Of a stretch of 64,000 bases of DNA, positions 27,400-37,928 are shown piece by piece; position 1 is the first letter of the stretch; every line of letters begins with the position of its first letter. A model generated the notes under the pieces. That model was not told the origin of the DNA and did no database searches. It saw nothing but the letters and a program-made list of their open reading frames with translations. The stretch comes from Vibrio methylphosphonaticus. Lineage in GTDB: Bacteria > Pseudomonadota > Gammaproteobacteria > Enterobacterales > Vibrionaceae. The DNA is taken from NCBI RefSeq assembly GCF_023634655.1, contig NZ_JAMKMS010000015.1:62001-126000 (forward strand). Reading direction: 5' to 3'. The position numbers were made by a program, and so were the translations under genes.

Positions 27400-28026
27400 A
27401 TGAACCCCATTCGACGAAATTGGTGGCACTACAAACTTAAAGGCACCAGTTATGCGCCCCTGTTCACTCGCGCCAACAGCGATGAATTTGTGTCACTCGA
27501 TTGTGAAACAACCAGCCTCGACCCAAACGTGGCTGAAATAGTGACGATTGCAGCAACCAAAATCATTGATAACCGTATTATTACCAGCGCTCCCTTTGAA
27601 GTGCACCTTCGTGCCCCCCAATCACTCGATGAAGCGTCGGTAAAAATTCATCATATTACTCATCACGATTTAAAACACGGCATCAGCGAACAAAAAGCAA
27701 TTACGTCTCTCATTAATTTTATTGGCAATCGCCCTTTAGTCGGTTATCACATTCGCTACGATAAAAAAATCCTCGATCGTGTCACAAAAAAACATCTTGG
27801 CTTTCCCCTTCCCAACGCTCTCATTGAAGTCAGTCAACTCTACAATGACAAGCTGCTGAAAACTCTGCCTAACGGCTATTTTGACCTAAGCTTAGAGGCG
27901 ATTTGTCGGCACTTAGAAATACCCGCCTATAATAAACACGATGCCCTCAACGATGCCAAAGCCGCTGCGCTTGTCTATTTAAAACTGACAAAAGGCACAA
28001 TGCCGCCCTTTATTCCTCAAAACTAA
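27400..28026 (+). CDS. DnaQ-like 3'-5' exonuclease (DEDDh)
   Basis: Exonuclease-domain protein of 208 residues related to the epsilon subunit of DNA polymerase III. Exo I has Asp34 and Glu36 (LDCETTS), Exo II centres on Asp121 (GYHIRYDKK), and Exo III has His180 and Asp185 (HDALNDAK), a complete DEDDh set. It lacks a polymerase-binding tail. The ATG is preceded by AAGGAG and starts 39 bases after the CBS/DUF294 gene, with which it probably forms an operon. The same two-gene pair occurs near acs in other vibrios; why a nuclease travels with acetate genes is not known. Confidence 0.88.
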   Translation: MNPIRRNWWHYKLKGTSYAPLFTRANSDEFVSLDCETTSLDPNVAEIVTIAATKIIDNRIITSAPFEVHLRAPQSLDEASVKIHHITHHDLKHGISEQKAITSLINFIGNRPLVGYHIRYDKKILDRVTKKHLGFPLPNALIEVSQLYNDKLLKTLPNGYFDLSLEAICRHLEIPAYNKHDALNDAKAAALVYLKLTKGTMPPFIPQN

Positions 28027-28093
28027 CTTTGCGACTGAGATCTCATTTCAAGCACCATATAAACAGCTGATTTAAAAGCATTTAAAACAAGTA

Positions 28094-28105
28094 CGCCTAA
28101 AGTCT
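28094..28105 (+). promoter_or_regulatory. Candidate CrbR site, copy 3 (acs)
   Basis: CGCCTAAAGTCT differs from copy 2 at two positions, one in each arm. It lies 89 bases before the acs ATG, a spacing like that of the other two copies. Confidence 0.4.
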
Positions 28106-28194
28106 AATTGCCGTTTACGCCAATCTAGCCGAGAGTTAGTAGCAGATGTAACTCAGCCCAAGTTGGAAGTGCTCAATTCACAAGGAGAGAAGCA

Positions 28195-30144
<1,950 letters not shown>

Positions 30145-30164
30145 GAGCGCAACATATCCACAAC

Positions 30165-30193
30165 AAACCGCCTTATTCTAAGGCGGTTTTTTT
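30165..30193 (+). terminator. Rho-independent terminator after acs
   Basis: AAACCGCCTTA pairs with TAAGGCGGTTT around TTC, followed by TTTT. Confidence 0.9.
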
Positions 30194-30276
30194 GTATCAA
30201 GTTTTTTCAGAATTGAGTAAAAACGTGCACTGTGTTGCAAGTTTTCTGACAAAGATAGGGTGATTAGACCAGTAAA

Positions 30277-30307
30277 TTGCTGCTATATGCTGTGAATTAG
30301 CTATAAT
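30277..30307 (+). promoter_or_regulatory. Possible promoter of aroQ-accBC
   Basis: A perfect -10 TATAAT at 30302-30307 has a fair -35, TTGCTG, at 30277-30282 with a long 19-base spacer. It lies about 110 bases before aroQ. Confidence 0.4.
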
Positions 30308-30417
30308 CTTGGTCAACTTTTAAAAAACAGCCAAAATTTGGTATCAAATTAGGTTGGTTTTTATATAAACTTGGGATAAATCACGTTCATTTCACGTTAA
30401 CAGAAGATGGCAGCATT

Positions 30418-30867
30418 ATGACAGCAAAGTCACGAATTCTAGTTTTAAATGGCCCAAACCTTAACCTATTAGGGCTAAGAGAGCCTGGACACTATGGTTC
30501 AGAAACACTATCACAAATTGTTGATAACCTAACTGACTTAGCGCAAACACAGGGCGTCGCCCTAACACATCTGCAATCTAATCGTGAATACGAGCTCATT
30601 GAAGCGATACACGCCGCCCATGGTGATATTGATTTTATTATTATCAACCCAGCGGCCTTTACCCACACCAGCGTCGCATTAAGAGATGCGCTGCTTGGCG
30701 TTTCAATACCATTTATCGAAGTGCACTTATCAAACGTTCATGCCAGAGAACCATTTCGTCATCACTCTTATTTGTCCGACGTGGCACAGGGTGTGATGTG
30801 CGGGTTGGGTTCACAAGGCTATGAATTTGCTCTTTCTGCTGCCATTAAGGCACTGAAAGCAAAATAG
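30418..30867 (+). CDS. aroQ: Type II 3-dehydroquinate dehydratase
   Basis: Third step of the shikimate pathway: 3-dehydroquinate to 3-dehydroshikimate. The 149-residue protein has the type II opening [20 protein letters not shown] with catalytic Tyr26, and [18 protein letters not shown] with the active-site His. Type II enzymes are dodecamers. It lies upstream of accB and accC with a 55-base gap, an arrangement common in gammaproteobacteria, so it is probably co-transcribed with them. All signature residues are present. Confidence 0.96.
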   Translation: MTAKSRILVLNGPNLNLLGLREPGHYGSETLSQIVDNLTDLAQTQGVALTHLQSNREYELIEAIHAAHGDIDFIIINPAAFTHTSVALRDALLGVSIPFIEVHLSNVHAREPFRHHSYLSDVAQGVMCGLGSQGYEFALSAAIKALKAK

Positions 30868-30922
30868 ATACTCTATGGCTGCGCGGCAGTCATCTGACTC
30901 ACATTAGAGAAGAGATAGAAAC

Positions 30923-31378
30923 ATGGATATTCGTAAAATCAAAAAACTTATCGAACTAGTAGAAGAATCAGGCATTTCTGAGCTAGAAATCTCTGAAGGT
31001 GAAGAATCGGTACGAATCAGCCGTAATGGCACAGCACCTGTTGCACCTATTCAATACGCAGCAGCGCCAGCGCCAGTCGCGGCACCGGCACCAGCTGTTG
31101 CTTCAGCAGCACCTGCTGCTCCAGAAGCGCCTGCTGCGCCAGCTGGACATCAAGTACTTTCACCAATGGTTGGTACGTTCTACGGCGCGCCAAGTCCTGA
31201 CGCAAAACCATTCGTAAAAGTTGGTCAACAAGTGAATGCTGGCGATACACTATGTATCGTTGAAGCAATGAAAATGATGAACCAAATTGAATCTGATAAG
31301 TCTGGTGTTGTTACCGCTATCCTTGTTGAAGACGGCCAACCAGTTGAGTTCGACCAAGCTCTAGTCATTATCGAATAA
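30923..31378 (+). CDS. accB: Biotin carboxyl carrier protein of acetyl-CoA carboxylase
   Basis: Carries biotin between biotin carboxylase and carboxyltransferase in the first committed step of fatty acid synthesis. The 151-residue protein has an N-terminal domain (1-35), an Ala/Pro-rich flexible linker (about 38-75) and the biotinyl domain with the modified Lys117 in EAMKM. Two in-frame signals, AGAGAAGAGAT before the ATG and the immediately following accC, mark it as part of the aroQ-accB-accC operon. Standard length. Confidence 0.97.
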   Translation: MDIRKIKKLIELVEESGISELEISEGEESVRISRNGTAPVAPIQYAAAPAPVAAPAPAVASAAPAAPEAPAAPAGHQVLSPMVGTFYGAPSPDAKPFVKVGQQVNAGDTLCIVEAMKMMNQIESDKSGVVTAILVEDGQPVEFDQALVIIE

Positions 31379-31393
31379 TAGAGAGCGCTCATT

Positions 31394-32737
31394 ATGTTAG
31401 ATAAATTAGTAATCGCGAATCGTGGTGAAATTGCACTACGTATTCTGCGCGCTTGTAAAGAGCTAGGCATTAAGACCGTAGCGGTTCACTCCACCGCTGA
31501 CCGCGATCTTAAGCATGTGCTACTTGCAGACGAAACCATTTGTATCGGTCCAGCTCGTGGCATCGACAGCTACCTTAACATCCCTCGCATTATCAGCGCT
31601 GCGGAAGTGACAGGTGCCGTTGCGGTTCACCCAGGCTATGGCTTCCTTTCAGAAAACGCTGACTTTGCTGAACAAGTAGAGCGTAGTGGCTTCATTTTTG
31701 TTGGCCCTAAGGCTGAAACCATCCGTATGATGGGTGACAAAGTCTCCGCGATCACTTCAATGAAAAAAGCCGGTGTGCCTTGTGTTCCTGGTTCTGATGG
31801 TCCTCTTGATGATGATGAGGCGAAGAACAAAGCACACGCGAAGCGTATTGGCTTCCCTGTTATCATTAAAGCCTCTGGGGGTGGTGGTGGTCGCGGTATG
31901 CGTGTGGTTCGCTCTGAAGCGGAACTGACTGAAGCTATCGCAATGACACGTGCCGAAGCAAAAGCTTGTTTCAACAATGACATGGTTTACATGGAAAAAT
32001 TCCTAGAAAACCCTCGTCATATTGAAGTTCAAGTACTCGCTGACGGCCAAGGCAATGCGATTCACCTTGGTGAGCGTGATTGTTCAATGCAACGTCGTCA
32101 CCAGAAAGTGGTCGAAGAAGCGCCAGCACCAGGTATTACCGAAGAAATGCGTAAATACATCGGTGAGCGCTGTACTCGTGCGTGTATCGAAATCGGTTAC
32201 CGTGGCGCTGGTACATTTGAATTCTTGTATGAGAATGGTGAATTCTACTTTATCGAAATGAATACGCGTATTCAGGTGGAACACACGATTACTGAAATGG
32301 TAACGGGTATCGACCTTGTTAAGGAGCAGCTACGTATTGCAGCTGGCCAACCGCTTTCATTTACTCAAGATGAAATCAAGCTCCGTGGTCACTCAATCGA
32401 GTGCCGAATCAACGCCGAAGACCCAGTTCGCTTCTTACCTTCACCAGGTAAGATCACACGCTTCCATGCTCCTGGTGGCATGGGTGTACGTTGGGAATCG
32501 CACATCTATACCGGTTATACCGTACCACCGCATTATGATTCAATGATCGGTAAGCTCATCACTTACGGTGAAAACCGTGATGTGGCGATCGCTCGTATGA
32601 AAAATGCATTAGGTGAAATGATTGTCGAAGGTATTAACGTGAATACCGAGCTTCAACTCGCAATCATGAACGATGAAAATTTCCAACATGGTGGTGCGAA
32701 CATTCACTACTTGGAAAAGAAACTCGGATTACAATAG
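31394..32737 (+). CDS. accC: Biotin carboxylase subunit of acetyl-CoA carboxylase
   Basis: ATP-grasp enzyme of 447 residues that carboxylates the biotin on AccB with bicarbonate. It begins [20 protein letters not shown], has the glycine-rich ATP loop [12 protein letters not shown] near 160-171, and the catalytic [14 protein letters not shown]. It starts 15 bases after accB and is followed by a strong terminator at 32758. Sequence is highly conserved and complete. Confidence 0.98.
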   Translation: MLDKLVIANRGEIALRILRACKELGIKTVAVHSTADRDLKHVLLADETICIGPARGIDSYLNIPRIISAAEVTGAVAVHPGYGFLSENADFAEQVERSGFIFVGPKAETIRMMGDKVSAITSMKKAGVPCVPGSDGPLDDDEAKNKAHAKRIGFPVIIKASGGGGGRGMRVVRSEAELTEAIAMTRAEAKACFNNDMVYMEKFLENPRHIEVQVLADGQGNAIHLGERDCSMQRRHQKVVEEAPAPGITEEMRKYIGERCTRACIEIGYRGAGTFEFLYENGEFYFIEMNTRIQVEHTITEMVTGIDLVKEQLRIAAGQPLSFTQDEIKLRGHSIECRINAEDPVRFLPSPGKITRFHAPGGMGVRWESHIYTGYTVPPHYDSMIGKLITYGENRDVAIARMKNALGEMIVEGINVNTELQLAIMNDENFQHGGANIHYLEKKLGLQ

Positions 32738-32757
32738 ACCCGTATTCTGATGTTACT

Positions 32758-32782
32758 AAGCCCACTCATGTGGGCTTTTTTT
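32758..32782 (+). terminator. Rho-independent terminator after accC
   Basis: AAGCCCAC pairs with GTGGGCTT around TCAT, followed by TTTTT. Confidence 0.9.
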
Positions 32783-32843
32783 ATACGCTCTTTTCGCTAA
32801 TCTGCTACACTCTGCGCAAAATTACTCACCATGGACCAGACGC

Positions 32844-33725
32844 ATGCCTTGGATTCAAATCAAACTCAACGCCACAAATGACAACGCTGAACTAATCGGT
32901 GATATGTTAATGGAAGAAACAGGCGCGCTGTCTGTTACTTTCCTAGACGCACAAGACACGCCTGTCTTTGAGCCCCTACCGGGTGAGACTCGACTTTGGG
33001 GTGATACCGATATTGTTGCCCTTTATGATGCTGAAGCTGACACAAAGCTCGTTCTAGAGCAGATCAAAGCAAGTAACATGTTGGTCGAAGGTTTCGCACA
33101 CAAAGTTGAACAACTCGAAGACAAGGACTGGGAACGTGAATGGATGGATAACTTCCACCCAATGCAATTTGGTCAACGTTTATGGATTTGCCCAAGCTGG
33201 CGTGATGTCCCAGAGCCAGATGCGATCAACGTGATGTTGGATCCTGGTCTAGCATTTGGTACCGGTACCCACCCTACAACTGCACTATGTTTAGAGTGGC
33301 TAGAGTCGCTAGACCTCGCTGGTAAAACGGTCATCGATTTTGGTTGTGGTTCAGGTATTCTTGCCATTGCTGCGATCAAACTTGGTGCAGCCAAAGTCAT
33401 TGGTATCGATATCGACCCGCAAGCTTTGGTCGCCTCAAAAGATAATGCCCAGCGCAACGGGGTGGCCGACCAACTTGAGCTTTACTTACCACAAGACCAG
33501 CCTGAGAACCTACTCGCCGACGTCGTGGTAGCAAACATTCTTGCGGGTCCATTACGTGATTTGTCAGCGGTGATCAAATCGCTCGTCAAAGACGAAGGTA
33601 AGTTGGCCATGTCAGGCGTTCTTGATACCCAGGCAGAAGATGTCGCCAACTACTATCGTGATGAAATGACGGTTGACCCAATCGTCGAACTCAAAGAATG
33701 GTGCCGCATCTCCGCCACTAAATAA
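32844..33725 (+). CDS. prmA: Ribosomal protein L11 methyltransferase
   Basis: Trimethylates amino groups of ribosomal protein L11 with S-adenosylmethionine. The 293-residue protein has the N-terminal substrate-recognition domain (about 1-55), a linker helix, and the class I methyltransferase domain with [19 protein letters not shown] near 163-181 and [10 protein letters not shown]. The GTGTHPTT loop before motif I is typical of PrmA. It lies between accC and the dusB-fis operon, as in V. cholerae and E. coli. Confidence 0.96.
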   Translation: MPWIQIKLNATNDNAELIGDMLMEETGALSVTFLDAQDTPVFEPLPGETRLWGDTDIVALYDAEADTKLVLEQIKASNMLVEGFAHKVEQLEDKDWEREWMDNFHPMQFGQRLWICPSWRDVPEPDAINVMLDPGLAFGTGTHPTTALCLEWLESLDLAGKTVIDFGCGSGILAIAAIKLGAAKVIGIDIDPQALVASKDNAQRNGVADQLELYLPQDQPENLLADVVVANILAGPLRDLSAVIKSLVKDEGKLAMSGVLDTQAEDVANYYRDEMTVDPIVELKEWCRISATK

Positions 33726-33736
33726 CTCTTTTTCAC

Positions 33737-33778
33737 AATGAGAAGTCGTTTAACCCGTTAACAAGGGCGACTTCTCAT
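33737..33778 (+). repeat. Inverted repeat after prmA
   Basis: ATGAGAAGTCG and CGACTTCTCAT are perfect 11-bp arms separated by about 20 bases. No T-run follows on the plus strand, so a role as prmA terminator or as an operator upstream of dusB-fis is open. Confidence 0.6.
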
Positions 33779-33862
33779 GTTGAATAGCGATTACTTTCAC
33801 CACTAAAAGGCTGAAAATCAGGCATTTTGCTAAAACAAATTGTAAATGCTCAAATATTAGTC

Positions 33863-33899
33863 TTTTCACGCATCGAAAAAATGCGTAAAATGCGCGCCC
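33863..33899 (+). promoter_or_regulatory. dusB-fis promoter with GC-rich discriminator
   Basis: TTTTCA at 33863-33868, a 17-base spacer and TAAAAT at 33886-33891, followed directly by GCGCGCCC. A GC-rich discriminator is the hallmark of the stringently controlled fis promoter of enterobacteria. The start site would be near 33898, leaving a leader of only about 30 bases. Confidence 0.65.
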
Positions 33900-33926
33900 T
33901 TGCTTGTGTAAACCTGTGGCGATGTT

Positions 33927-34895
33927 TTGAAAATCGGAAAATACCAACTTAAGAACAATCTTATCGTCGCTCCTATGGCTGGAGTAACAGATAGGCCCTT
34001 TCGTGAGTTGTGTCTTCGTTACGGTGCTGGAATGGCGGTCAGTGAAATGATGTCCTCCAATCCAAAACTGTGGAAAACATCTAAGTCGCAGCAGCGCATG
34101 GTGCACGAGGGTGAATCCGGTATTCGCTCCGTGCAAATTGCAGGTGCCGACGCGAAGCTAATGGCTGACGCGGCACAATTCAGTGTTGAGAACGGTGCAC
34201 AGATCATCGATATCAACATGGGGTGCCCTGCAAAGAAAGTGAATAAAAAGCTAGCGGGCTCTGCATTGCTCAAGCACCCAGAGATTATCGAAGATATTCT
34301 GCGTGCTGTTGTAGATGCGGTAGAGGTTCCAGTAACGCTAAAAACCCGTACTGGCTGGGATACAGACAATAAAAACTGTGTCCAAATAGCAAGGCTTGCC
34401 GAAGATTGTGGCATACAAGCGCTCGCCCTTCATGGTCGAACTAAAGCTTGTATGTATAAAGGTGAGGCTGAATACGACAGCATCAAAGCGGTTAAAGAGG
34501 CAATCTCTATCCCTGTTATCGCTAACGGAGATATAGATAGTCCAGAGAAGGCCAAATTTGTTTTGGACTATACTGGCGCTGACGCTTTGATGATAGGTCG
34601 TCCGGCCCAAGGACGGCCATGGATTTTCGAGGAAATCCAACACTATTTGGAAAACGGCACACTGATGCCTGAACGTCCCATTGGAGATGTTGAGGGTATC
34701 TTGCTTGGCCATGTTCACGCTCTCCATGAGTTTTATGGTGAGTATTTAGGTCCACGTATCGCGCGCAAGCATGTTGGCTGGTATTTAAAAGAACATGCAC
34801 AAGCCAGTGAATTTCGTCGTGCCTTTAATGCAATTGAAGTTGCTCACGAGCAGCTAGATTCATTACAAGGCTATTTTAAAAACGTTGCATCATAA
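33927..34895 (+). CDS. dusB: tRNA-dihydrouridine synthase B
   Basis: FMN-dependent enzyme of 322 residues that reduces uridine to dihydrouridine in the D-loop of tRNA. It opens with [20 protein letters not shown], and has catalytic Cys100 in [19 protein letters not shown] and the FMN-binding ANGDI and [10 protein letters not shown]. Translation appears to start at a TTG (33927): an in-frame TAA lies at 33909 and no ATG or GTG comes between, and alignment with E. coli DusB begins at this codon. First gene of the dusB-fis operon; fis begins 23 bases later. Confidence 0.95.
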   Translation: MKIGKYQLKNNLIVAPMAGVTDRPFRELCLRYGAGMAVSEMMSSNPKLWKTSKSQQRMVHEGESGIRSVQIAGADAKLMADAAQFSVENGAQIIDINMGCPAKKVNKKLAGSALLKHPEIIEDILRAVVDAVEVPVTLKTRTGWDTDNKNCVQIARLAEDCGIQALALHGRTKACMYKGEAEYDSIKAVKEAISIPVIANGDIDSPEKAKFVLDYTGADALMIGRPAQGRPWIFEEIQHYLENGTLMPERPIGDVEGILLGHVHALHEFYGEYLGPRIARKHVGWYLKEHAQASEFRRAFNAIEVAHEQLDSLQGYFKNVAS

Positions 34896-34918
34896 TTACG
34901 AGAAGAGCTAAACCGATT

Positions 34919-35215
34919 ATGTTCGAACAGAATTTGACTTCAGAACCATTGACCGTTACTACAGTAACATCTCAAGACCAGATCACTCAGAAGCCACTAC
35001 GTGACTCTGTCAAAGCGTCTCTAAAGAACTACCTTGCTCAATTGAATGGTCAAGATGTCACTGAGTTGTATGAACTAGTGTTGGCAGAAGTTGAACAACC
35101 ACTACTAGACACCATCATGCAGTACACTCGCGGTAACCAAACTCGCGCAGCAACCATGATGGGTATCAACCGCGGTACTCTTCGCAAGAAACTAAAAAAA
35201 TACGGCATGAACTAA
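34919..35215 (+). CDS. fis: Nucleoid protein Fis
   Basis: Factor for inversion stimulation: a 98-residue dimeric DNA-bending protein that shapes the nucleoid and activates rRNA and tRNA promoters in fast growth. The C-terminal helix-turn-helix covers about residues 74-95 ([20 protein letters not shown]). The protein is almost identical over its last two thirds to enterobacterial Fis, and the N-terminal beta-hairpin region is present. Second gene of the dusB-fis operon, closed by a strong terminator. Control through the GC-rich discriminator upstream is expected. Confidence 0.98.
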   Translation: MFEQNLTSEPLTVTTVTSQDQITQKPLRDSVKASLKNYLAQLNGQDVTELYELVLAEVEQPLLDTIMQYTRGNQTRAATMMGINRGTLRKKLKKYGMN

Positions 35216-35529
35216 TAGGTTCTCGTAACTAGCAAAATACCAAGCCACCTTCGACCAGAAGGTGGCTTTTTTTTACTTTTAACCCAGAGCCTCTCACTGT
35301 ACTCCGCTCCCCCTTCCTAATAAAAATTGGAGCTAGCTCAAGTCTTAGACTATTGGAGGATAGCATCACGATATGGAATGCCGTAAGGTGAATCCATAAC
35401 AAATACAAATACCATGAACTATCCGTCAGGCTGCCTAGCTCATTATTAATCATAAAATCAACTTAAAAGTCAGCATGCCAATATTCCCTATTGGTGATGT
35501 GTTCACTTTAAGAAAAAGGAGTTCTTAAG
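35216..35529. other. fis-chemoreceptor intergenic region
   Basis: 314 bases. Apart from the fis terminator at the start and the ribosome-binding site AAGGAG just before the chemoreceptor ATG, I see no gene or clear signal. The minus-strand frame at 35229-35453 resembles no known protein. Confidence 0.6.
35242..35274 (+). terminator. Rho-independent terminator after fis
   Basis: AAGCCACCTT pairs with AAGGTGGCTT around a short loop, followed by TTTTTT. Confidence 0.92.
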
Positions 35530-37173
35530 ATGAATACCCAATTCTTGCGCCGCATGTCTATTCAGAGCCGTTTGTATCTATTGATATTGGTTGTTTCTGT
35601 TGCCCTGCTCATCCCTCTAGTTCTGTCGTTAGTAGACTACGACAGAGCTCTGACGGAAGCGAAACAAACTAAAACCCGCCACCTTGTTGAGAGCGCCTAT
35701 ACGCTCGTGAATCATTACTACCAAAAACAGCAATCCGGAGCCCTAACACAAACCGAGGCTCAATCAGCAGCGAGCCAAGCAATCCAAACGCTGCGTTATG
35801 AAACTCACGATTACTTTTGGATTAATGACATGACACCCAACATGATCATGCACCCATTAAAACCCAAATTGGTTGGACAGAACTTAAGCCAAATTTCTGA
35901 CCCTAATGGCAAACGCTTATTTGTCGATATGGTTGAGGTCGCCAAAAGCAAACAAGCAGGCTTTGTCAGCTATATGTGGCCAAAGCCGGGTGCTGATGCT
36001 CCCGTAGAAAAAATCTCCTATATAAAAGCTTTTAATCCTTGGGGATGGATCATTGGCACCGGCGTTTATGTCGATGATATTCAAGCTCTCGTCTGGGGCG
36101 AAATCAAGAAAGTCATGATGTCCGTCGTGGTGGCTTTTATCTTTATGCTCGCCCTTGCCACTTGGCTCAGCCGTAGCATTGTCACACCGTGCAAGGAGAC
36201 ATTAGACGCGCTAAACGATATTGCCAGCGGGGATGGCGACCTATCACGCCAACTACCAGAAAAAGGCGCTGATGAACTAAGTCAGATTGCCGCAGCATTT
36301 AACCGCTTTACCAACAAACTTGGTGTCATAATTAGTGATATTAAGCCCGTTACGGAAAACATTACTGAAGCAGCGGTGTCACTAAACAACGTTGCACAAG
36401 GCAGCGCGAGTAAATCACAGCAACAACAACAGGCCGTCGACACTGTTGCCTCTGCAATGAATGAACTTCATGCTAGCAACCAAGAAGTCGCCAACTCAGC
36501 TCAACACGCTGCAAGCGCAGCAAAGCAAGCCAGTGAGCAAGGCAAACACGGCACACAAGTTATTGAGTTGGCATCAAGCTACATGCAGTCTTTATCGGTT
36601 CGCCTAACTGAGACTGAAGCGAATATTCAAATGCTCGCGAATGATACTCAGGAAGTGGGGTCTGTTCTGGAAGTTATTCGAGGGGTCGCAGAGCAAACCA
36701 ATTTATTGGCACTCAACGCCGCGATTGAGGCTGCGAGAGCAGGTGAACAAGGGCGAGGGTTTGCTGTCGTGGCCGATGAAGTGAGAACACTGGCGACTCG
36801 AACCCAAACCAGCACTGATGAGATAGAGCAAATTATTCAAAAGCTGCAATCTCAAGCATCAGAAGTCAGCCAATCAATGACTCAAACACAGCAACAGTCA
36901 CAAGCGACACTAGAACAAGCTGCGAATGCGAAACAAGCGCTCACGGAAATTGATGATCAGGTAAATGCCATCCTTTCACTCAATCAACAAATTGCCGAAG
37001 CCAGTTCACAGCAAACACTGGCAACCGATGAAATCAGTCAGAACCTAACACAGATTGCCGATCACGGTAGTCAGTCTGCAATTGAAGCAAAATCACTTGC
37101 AGATGCTAGCGAACGTCTTTTAGAAGATGGGCAGACGCTAGCAAATGGCGTTGGGGCATTTAAGGTCTCGTAA
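35530..37173 (+). CDS. Methyl-accepting chemotaxis protein with single Cache domain
   Basis: Transmembrane chemoreceptor of 547 residues. Helix 1 (about 14-34) and helix 2 (about 192-212) flank a periplasmic sCache_2-type domain with [15 protein letters not shown] and [22 protein letters not shown] domain follows (about 213-265), then the cytoplasmic signalling coiled coil with hairpin tip [20 protein letters not shown] (about 388-407). The sCache_2 fold often binds small carboxylates or amines, but the ligand is not known here. It stands alone between fis and zntR. There is no C-terminal CheR-binding pentapeptide. Confidence 0.92.
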   Translation: MNTQFLRRMSIQSRLYLLILVVSVALLIPLVLSLVDYDRALTEAKQTKTRHLVESAYTLVNHYYQKQQSGALTQTEAQSAASQAIQTLRYETHDYFWINDMTPNMIMHPLKPKLVGQNLSQISDPNGKRLFVDMVEVAKSKQAGFVSYMWPKPGADAPVEKISYIKAFNPWGWIIGTGVYVDDIQALVWGEIKKVMMSVVVAFIFMLALATWLSRSIVTPCKETLDALNDIASGDGDLSRQLPEKGADELSQIAAAFNRFTNKLGVIISDIKPVTENITEAAVSLNNVAQGSASKSQQQQQAVDTVASAMNELHASNQEVANSAQHAASAAKQASEQGKHGTQVIELASSYMQSLSVRLTETEANIQMLANDTQEVGSVLEVIRGVAEQTNLLALNAAIEAARAGEQGRGFAVVADEVRTLATRTQTSTDEIEQIIQKLQSQASEVSQSMTQTQQQSQATLEQAANAKQALTEIDDQVNAILSLNQQIAEASSQQTLATDEISQNLTQIADHGSQSAIEAKSLADASERLLEDGQTLANGVGAFKVS

Positions 37174-37189
37174 CACACCAAGGTAGTGC

Positions 37190-37229
37190 CTAAAAAGTAG
37201 AGCCCAAAAACCCAGTTTTTAGGCTCTAC
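37190..37229 (-). terminator. Terminator hairpin between the chemoreceptor and zntR
   Basis: GTAGAGCC-CAAAAAC (37198 onward) pairs with GTTTTTA-GGCTCTAC (ending 37229); the right arm includes the zntR stop codon. On the minus strand it is followed by TTTTT, so it mainly serves zntR. Confidence 0.6.
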
Positions 37230-37632
37230 CTTCTCCGGATTCTAAGGCGGCAAGTATCGAGCAGTGACTGGCATCATGCTCATGACCACAGCAAGCATCA
37301 TTAATTTTCTTTAGGGCAGAGCGGATTCTCGTGAGCTCTGCAATTTTTTGATCGATCACCGCTAATTTAGCAGACGTAATCGCTTTGACTTCCGAGCAAC
37401 TATGTTCTGTCGCTTCCAGCTTTATGCCCAGCAACTCTTTAATTTCATCGAGGCTCAGCCCCAACTCTTTCGCTTTCAGAATAAAGATAACCTGCCTTTG
37501 GCTTTCCTCATTATAAAGCCGGTAACCCGATTCACTGCGCCCTGCAGGAGCGATTAACTGGTTTTTTTCATAAAACCGCAACGTATCCGCGGTTACCTTG
37601 CAGCGTTTTGCTAACTCACCTATCTGAAACAT
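37219..37632 (-). CDS. zntR: Zn(II)-responsive MerR-family regulator ZntR
   Basis: MerR-type activator of zinc export genes that twists its promoter when zinc binds. The 137-residue protein has the winged helix-turn-helix (IGELAKRCKVTADTLRFYEK, about 3-22), a dimer helix and metal-binding cysteines: Cys79 in HSCSEV, the pair in NDACCGHEHD and a last one in SHCSILAALE. These match the ZntR Zn ligands rather than those of CueR or MerR. The gene for its usual target, the zinc exporter ZntA, is not in this window. It is divergent from purH across 296 bases. Confidence 0.93.
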   Translation of the reverse strand: MFQIGELAKRCKVTADTLRFYEKNQLIAPAGRSESGYRLYNEESQRQVIFILKAKELGLSLDEIKELLGIKLEATEHSCSEVKAITSAKLAVIDQKIAELTRIRSALKKINDACCGHEHDASHCSILAALESGEGRA

Positions 37633-37701
37633 AACCTTTTAATTTAACCTCTTCGTTACAATGCAAACCTAAAATCCATTTTTATGCACTTTTTTTTGCG
37701 A

Positions 37702-37717
37702 TGCCAAACGATTGCGC
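37702..37717 (+). promoter_or_regulatory. Probable PurR box upstream of purHD
   Basis: TGCCAAACGATTGCGC matches 8 of 11 fixed positions of the PurR operator consensus, including the central AA.CG.TT. It sits about 210 bases before purH, whose E. coli homologue is PurR-repressed. A possible -10 TAGAAT at 37741 lies just downstream. A small hairpin, AGCGC/GCGCT, follows near 37807. Confidence 0.5.
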
Positions 37718-37928
37718 GAGCTTTTTTGTAATAGATTGGTTAGAATACGCGCCAACAGCATCATCGATGTTTTTTTGTGCAAGGGTCATTGCCCAAATAG
37801 ATAATAAGCGCTCTAGAAGGCGCTGCAAAGTAATCTGTTTTGGCAACAATCTTTTAGCCGTGAGTAAGCATAATCACAACGCCTACCCACAGCAACGTTA
37901 ACTCTGTGACTTTGAGGAAGACAGAAGC

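Noticed and set aside
31047-31268. Minus-strand frame opposite the accB linker
   Set aside because: It is a mirror of the Ala/Pro-rich repeats of accB with Leu/Gln-rich low-complexity sequence, not a gene.
35229-35453. Minus-strand 74-residue frame in the fis-chemoreceptor gap
   Set aside because: It overlaps the fis terminator, resembles no known protein and has no clear ribosome-binding site.
35440-35500. Possible sigma-28 flagellar promoter before the chemoreceptor
   Set aside because: A GCC-AATAT element is present but no TAAA box lies at the needed spacing, so the match is too weak to call.
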